Program-made: the position numbers and the translations under genes
Origin: Mastacembelus armatus
Lineage: Eukaryota; Chordata; Actinopteri; Synbranchiformes; Mastacembelidae
Length of the DNA: 64,000 bases
NCBI RefSeq assembly: GCF_900324485.2
Contig: NC_046640.1
Coordinates: forward strand, 18,910,217-18,974,216
Reading direction: 5' to 3'
Notes under the pieces: model-generated
Database searches by the model: none
What the model was told of the DNA's origin: nothing
The model's input: only the letters and a program-made list of their open reading frames with translations
In this document: positions 45,901 through 64,000 of the stretch, in pieces
Numbering within the stretch: the first letter of the stretch is position 1
Layout of the letters: the number at the start of each line of letters is the position of its first letter

Positions 45901-48694
45901 GACTGGTCACGCATAGTGACTGGGATGCACTTAATGCCCAGGTTAGGGTCGAATTATTGTCCTCTCTATAATATATAAAGACACAAAAGCCACTGGCAAA
46001 AATTTTGTTTCTCTATGAAGGAAGAACATTCATCACACATCGAGATAACCGATGAAACTTTTTTGCTATTCACAGCAATGTATAGCAATAAAACTCCTTA
46101 CTCCCTAGCCTGTGCAATTTGAATGGATTGAGAAAGTATTACCTTACCAGAAGCTTCTGTTCTAATGAGGGTGTGGGATGTTGTTTGGCAGGTGTCAGAG
46201 CTGCGAGGGCAGCTGAACCGTCTGCAGGCTGAAAAGGAGAAGCTGGAGAAAGAATTGGACACACAGACCAACCACACACACAAACAGGTGAGCAACACTT
46301 CTTTGACTCTATTTACTTGTGAGTGTGCAGAAAGACCAAGACAGTTGCAAACAGTGTCCATATAGAGTGCACAGCTCACATCACAGACTAGAGGCAGACC
46401 TAACCGGCTGTTACTGTGTTGCTGTGCTTGTTCAGGTTACGATGCTCCAGTCTCAGATCCAGACCTCAGAGGCCCTACTCCAGGATTTGCAGAAATCTTT
46501 TAGCCAATCACAGAATGCAGTCCAGAGTCGGCTGGTGAGTGATATGTTGTAGATACTACCACGTGTGGGACTGTGCCAGGGTTGATAGTTTACGTGAAAA
46601 GAATAGTTAGCACATTATAGAATAAACAACGACATGACATATGTGCATAACAACTTACTCATCCATCACACACTGATTAAGGCAACAGCAGTAAGTCAGT
46701 ATAATTAAGGTGTTTCTCTGCCAGCTGTCCAGTGGGAGTATGTTTTAAAATTAGCGTTTTGTGTCCAGGCAGAGTTGTCTCTTTCTCAGAGGAAGGTGTG
46801 CAGCGAGCTGTCCAGACTGAAAGGAGATGAAGTTGAAGACGAGGTACCAGACGCCAGCACAACGTTTCCAGGAAAACTGCAGGTACAGTCACTGTTTTTG
46901 GTTTACATACCCTGTGAGTGCTACAGCAAGCAAACGGTAGTCAATTTCTAAAGAGGCATATTATAGCAGAATTAGTGAAATATTGCACATCTTTGAGTCT
47001 TGAAAACAGTAGTTTCACATGACATAAAGGGAACAGAAACCTTTGAGAACCCTCTTTATGTCTGTTTAGAGAAGACTTCCTTCCTTCTTAGTTTAGTTCA
47101 GGAAATTGTCTTGGATATGACTGGAGATTATTTAAACCTTATCACACCTCAAGATTTAGTTTTGTGGGCACAAACATTGAATTTTATAACTGATTGGCTG
47201 TTGACCTGGATTTAGAAGTATATCCATCTATTAGAAGTATACATCTTTCCCTCCTGCTCATGTTGTGTGTATGGTCACTGTTGAACTCTGACCAGCAGGG
47301 GGCGCACTGTGAGGAACGCCTTCGGATCGAGATAGTGAACCTGAGGGAGCAGCTGGACACTCGGACAGAGGAGTACGGTCGGTTGATGATAGTATTACTT
47401 TTTTTTGTTGTTGTTTTTCTATGCTCACTGTCTTGACAATGACATATTTTTAATTTTTCCTTTTCTTGCTTCCTGTCTCCATACACTTGCATCTCCTGTC
47501 ATCAGAGGTTTTAGAAGGTGAGTGAAGAAATCATACTATTAGACCACTAAGCCATTTAATGGGTATCCTTTGGTGAGAACAATGTTATCAGAAGTGATAG
47601 AATGGATTGCCATTACTGAAAAAGCAAGACCCAACTTGTAATAGACTATTCCTCTTTCAATCACAGTATTGTTTCTGTTGATGTTTTGCGGTGATTGAAT
47701 CTAACATGACCTTAATGCAGCTGTTTATTACTGTCTGCAGTGCAGCTGTGCAGTCTGAAAACAGAGACAGAGAGGATCCAGGCTCAGAAAGACCAGTTGC
47801 AGGCTGAGCTGCTTGCCTGCCGCACTGAACTTGATGCCCTGCGAGTGGCGCTCTCTCATGTGCAGAACAGCAACAAGGCCCTCACTAATGATAAAGTAAA
47901 TTCTCACTGCTTTTATCACTAACTTTACAGTGGATGCTTGGATGTAGTTAAGTGGTGTGTGTGTTTTTTCCCTCAGTCAAAAATGAATCTCTGATTCTGA
48001 ATATTAGTTGAGGAAATGAATGAATTGCTTGTTTTACTGTATTCTCCAATTTGTCACAGTTATGGAAACTAGGAAATATTTCTTTTCAGTTTCTGATCAT
48101 GAGCCTGCTTTAATACTCGTAAATAAAATTATAGACATATGACAGTTTGTGGTAGCTAATATTGACAATATTAAGACTGAAATAAATATTGCTTCTTAAG
48201 AGTGACCTTTTTAATACCAACAATAGATATCATCAAAAGTCATAAATGTTTTCTCTGTCAGGCATCCCTACAGCACCAGTGTCTGGAGCTGCGAAGTCAA
48301 GTGATCAGCCTGCGCTCTCAGGTCGACACCAGCCAAACTGTACAGAGAGACTTTGTCCAGCTCTCCCAGTCACTGCAGGTAGGAATCACTGGACTTTAGT
48401 ATTAGTAATAATGGATGGAGGGGGTGTTAAAAAATTCTGAATTAAAAAATGAAAACTATCAACTCTGGCAGAATAATAGTTTATATTTTGGGCTACTCTA
48501 CTAGGATTCTCACATTATACTCTATATCAGTGAAAAACAATAAATGAGTAAAAGTTGGTAATTTACTCACATCCTCTTCTTCTTGTCAGGTCAAGCTGGA
48601 GTTAATTCGGCAGGCTGAGAGTCTGGACCAAGTCAAGGAAATCCTGGAAGAGAGCGTCAGTAAAGCTGGTTCGTCACCCGCAGACGCTTCATGA
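42983..48694 (+). CDS. rabep2: Rab GTPase-binding effector protein 2 (rabaptin-2)
   Basis: RABEP2 is a coiled-coil effector of Rab5/Rab4 that helps early endosome fusion. Twelve exons (42983-43010, 45150-45305, 45424-45506, 45594-45941, 46192-46287, 46436-46534, 46769-46882, 47299-47377, 47506-47517, 47741-47895, 48262-48378, 48590-48694) join in phase to 463 residues; human RABEP2 has 569. The first exon encodes only MSASTNEDA. Diagnostic blocks are SLVSIGTLVPEAIYLPPAGHRLV in the large fourth exon, ERLRIEIVNLREQL, and the C-terminal VQRDFVQLSQSLQVKLELIRQAESLDQV (Rab5-binding region). Heptad-rich helices fill the rest. Exon 8 may start three bases earlier (CAGCAG acceptor), adding a Gln. The ninth exon is only 12 nt. 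Intron 1 is 2.1 kb and holds two repeats. An ATTAAA at 48989-48994 may end the transcript. Confidence 0.94.
43485..43815 (+). repeat. percomorph interspersed repeat (AAGTAC-rich), near complete
   Basis: The segment contains GTAAAGTACTTCGAATTATA, ATGAAATGTGCCATTCTGCA, ATTTTGATGCTGATACTTTT and ends near AGTACTTCCTCCA. These occur in this order in a very abundant repeat of percomorph genomes that I recall. It lies in rabep2 intron 1. The class is uncertain (probably nonautonomous DNA transposon). Confidence 0.6.
44905..45017 (+). repeat. 3' end of a fish LINE
   Basis: The stretch reads GATGGACATGAGGATAGTTG, then AGATGATTCGCTGTGGTGAC, CCCTGAAGGGAGCAGCCGAA and an A/G-rich tail. This is a well-known 3' terminus of LINE copies in fish genomes. 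It is severely 5'-truncated and lies about 130 bases before rabep2 exon 2. Confidence 0.6.
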
Positions 48695-50309
48695 ACTTTA
48701 GTAGTAAGTCACCCTGGAACCAAGGAACAGAGACCCAGTTGAAACATCCCAGAGGTGTCCAGTAACCATGGCCTCACAAAATATGACACTATGGTAAAGT
48801 GGCCATTAGACATATCACAGTGGTGCTGTAAGCACAGTTACATTGGAGAGACTCCTCAACAGAGACATTATTTCTTATTCCAGACATGATGGCCTGTTGT
48901 CAGTAACTGAAACTTCTGCTTAGTGACCAAACCACAAGTGAAAAGGTTTTCTCAGCCTTTGTCTTACATGTAACTTTTTTACTTCTGTATTAAATGTAAA
49001 ACTGACATGACTCCAGTGAGAAACACTCAACAGTTTGCATCATATTAGTAATTAATGTGCAAACTACACTGGATCACAGTGCAATAATGAAAATTGAAGT
49101 GATACAAAATAGATTCTCCAGCTAACAATATGTCAGATGTTATTTTTATTATATATGTGTGTTTTATTTGTTGTACTAGCATTGTTATCTATCCCTGTAC
49201 ATAGTACAACTCTAATACTTTTTAAACTAAACAAATGTATGATCGTGATTAGGAAAGAAGCTACAGGAAGTAAACATGAAGATGATGATAAAGTTCATTA
49301 TTCCTGTTTCAATTCATAATCAAATACTGTGATAATGTTTCTCAACCTTGGGCTCAGAACTCCATGCAGATTTATGTTTCTTTTTTTGGTCATAAAGAGG
49401 CAGACAGGACTCGGACTGGCGGACCGCCAGCGTCATGCTCTGTGCCGCCATAATCACTCAGTTGTTGGGGTGCTCCAGTGCAAATAGGATTACTATGAAT
49501 TCCTAAGACTAGTAACTATATTGATTTGTTATACAGATAATTGAATGAAATAGGTTTAGATATAAAATGGGATAATATGGAAATAAATGTGCTCTTAAAA
49601 TTTAAAAGGGTGAAAACCCTTTTAATAATAGAACAAAGATCCAAAGAGTCACATAAAGATAATACAATTTAGTATAATTTATATTTAATGTGTTATACTT
49701 ATTGAATTTTAATCATACAACATGCAACAGTCAGACCACTCTACAATAATATATTTACAATGATTTGGTAGTTACAGAAGAGCTTATGTTTCAGCAGGAA
49801 ACACTCCAAAGTAGTTTGATGAAGTTTGGTTTTAATACTGCACAGATGTAGAAGTCTTGTAAACACTGATGTCTTTGATTTTCAGTCAGATCAGATCTAC
49901 TGATTAACATTATAATCCCTCTCATGTTCTGCTGTGACTAACCCACTGTTAATGTGTTGAGATTATGCTAAACAGCAAATTATACACAACAAGCTGAACG
50001 GAAAGCTAAAGACAGAGTTTGACATTTTTCCTAAACACATATCTTTATTCTTTATGAATACACAATAGTTTTAATAACTCTCACCTATATATTAATTTCA
50101 GTACATACACAGAAAAAATATTTTGCAGCTTTTTGGTGTATTTTCAGATGGCTTATGTGTTTTCTGTTGTAGTCATTCCACCTGACGTTTTGATCACGTT
50201 AAGTGACTGTTGGCAGGCTCTCTTTCAGTGGGAGCGCTCAGCCTTTTCTCTCCATCCTCTGTGTCTCAGTGCTCTCTCTGCTTCAGGCACTCTCTTTTGC
50301 ACTTTGTCT
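48695..50309. other. convergent spacer of rabep2 and atp2a1
   Basis: The left part is rabep2 3' UTR and the right part is atp2a1 3' UTR. On the minus strand a canonical AATAAA lies at about 50048-50043, roughly 265 bases after the proposed atp2a1 stop. Between them I see nothing gene-like. Confidence 0.4.
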
Positions 50310-63772
<13,463 letters not shown>

Positions 63773-64000
63773 CTGTGGGTAGAGAGAGACAGAAATTACA
63801 AAAAAAGCATAGCTGCACACCACAATTACTAATATTTATAATTGCAACTAAATCTTTTGACTCATTTACTAATTAAAGCTTAATATATTGAGCATTACAT
63901 CACAGAAACATTAATGCTAGTAGCAGCTGGTGAGTTCAGGGCCACCTTGTCCTGCTGCTGGTTTCTGAAAGGAATATAGTGTCTTTAGTAACTGACCTTT
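63773..64000 (-). other. start of atp2a1 intron 1
   Basis: The sequence right of the 18-nt exon shows the polypyrimidine tract and acceptor (CTCTCTACCCACAG on the minus strand). No SERCA exon 1 sequence is present, so the start codon is beyond the window. Confidence 0.7.

Overview
This is a gene-dense piece of a ray-finned fish genome, most likely a spiny-rayed (percomorph) teleost. Genes are split into many short exons with GT-AG introns. Proteins match vertebrate families closely, and introns carry repeats typical of percomorph genomes. I rebuilt nine protein-coding genes exon by exon; in every one the reading phase agrees across all junctions, and lengths match known relatives except for a shorter rabep2.

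Layout. On the minus strand: spsb3 (196-1541, its 3' exons lie off the left edge), atp6v0c (4353-8330), ypel3 (10673-12212), gdpd3 (14714-18897) and mapk3/ERK1 (24853-31377). On the plus strand: nudt9 (32950-35638), an EHD-like membrane GTPase (37598-41501) and rabep2 (42983-48694). On the minus strand again: atp2a1/SERCA1 (50310-63772, first exon off the right edge). rabep2 and atp2a1 converge tail to tail, and mapk3 and nudt9 diverge. ypel3-gdpd3-mapk3 and rabep2/atp2a1 are both human 16p11.2 neighbourhoods; spsb3 and atp6v0c map to human 16p13.3. The window is therefore a rearranged counterpart of human 16p with nudt9 and the GTPase inserted.

The genes do not form one pathway. They are a ubiquitin-ligase adaptor, the V-ATPase proteolipid, a zinc protein, a lysophospholipase D, a MAP kinase, an ADP-ribose hydrolase, a membrane GTPase, a Rab5 effector and the muscle calcium pump.

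Points worth a second look: the 450-residue GTPase with a paired C-terminal membrane segment and no EH domain; a perfect 10-bp CLEAR (TFEB) site upstream of atp6v0c; a 41-bp near-perfect hairpin in the last atp2a1 intron that folds better on the transcribed strand; a 12-nt microexon in rabep2; two extra introns in atp2a1; CA and UG repeats just behind two consecutive mapk3 splice donors; and clusters of GTTAGC/GCTAAC hexamers at gene 5' ends.
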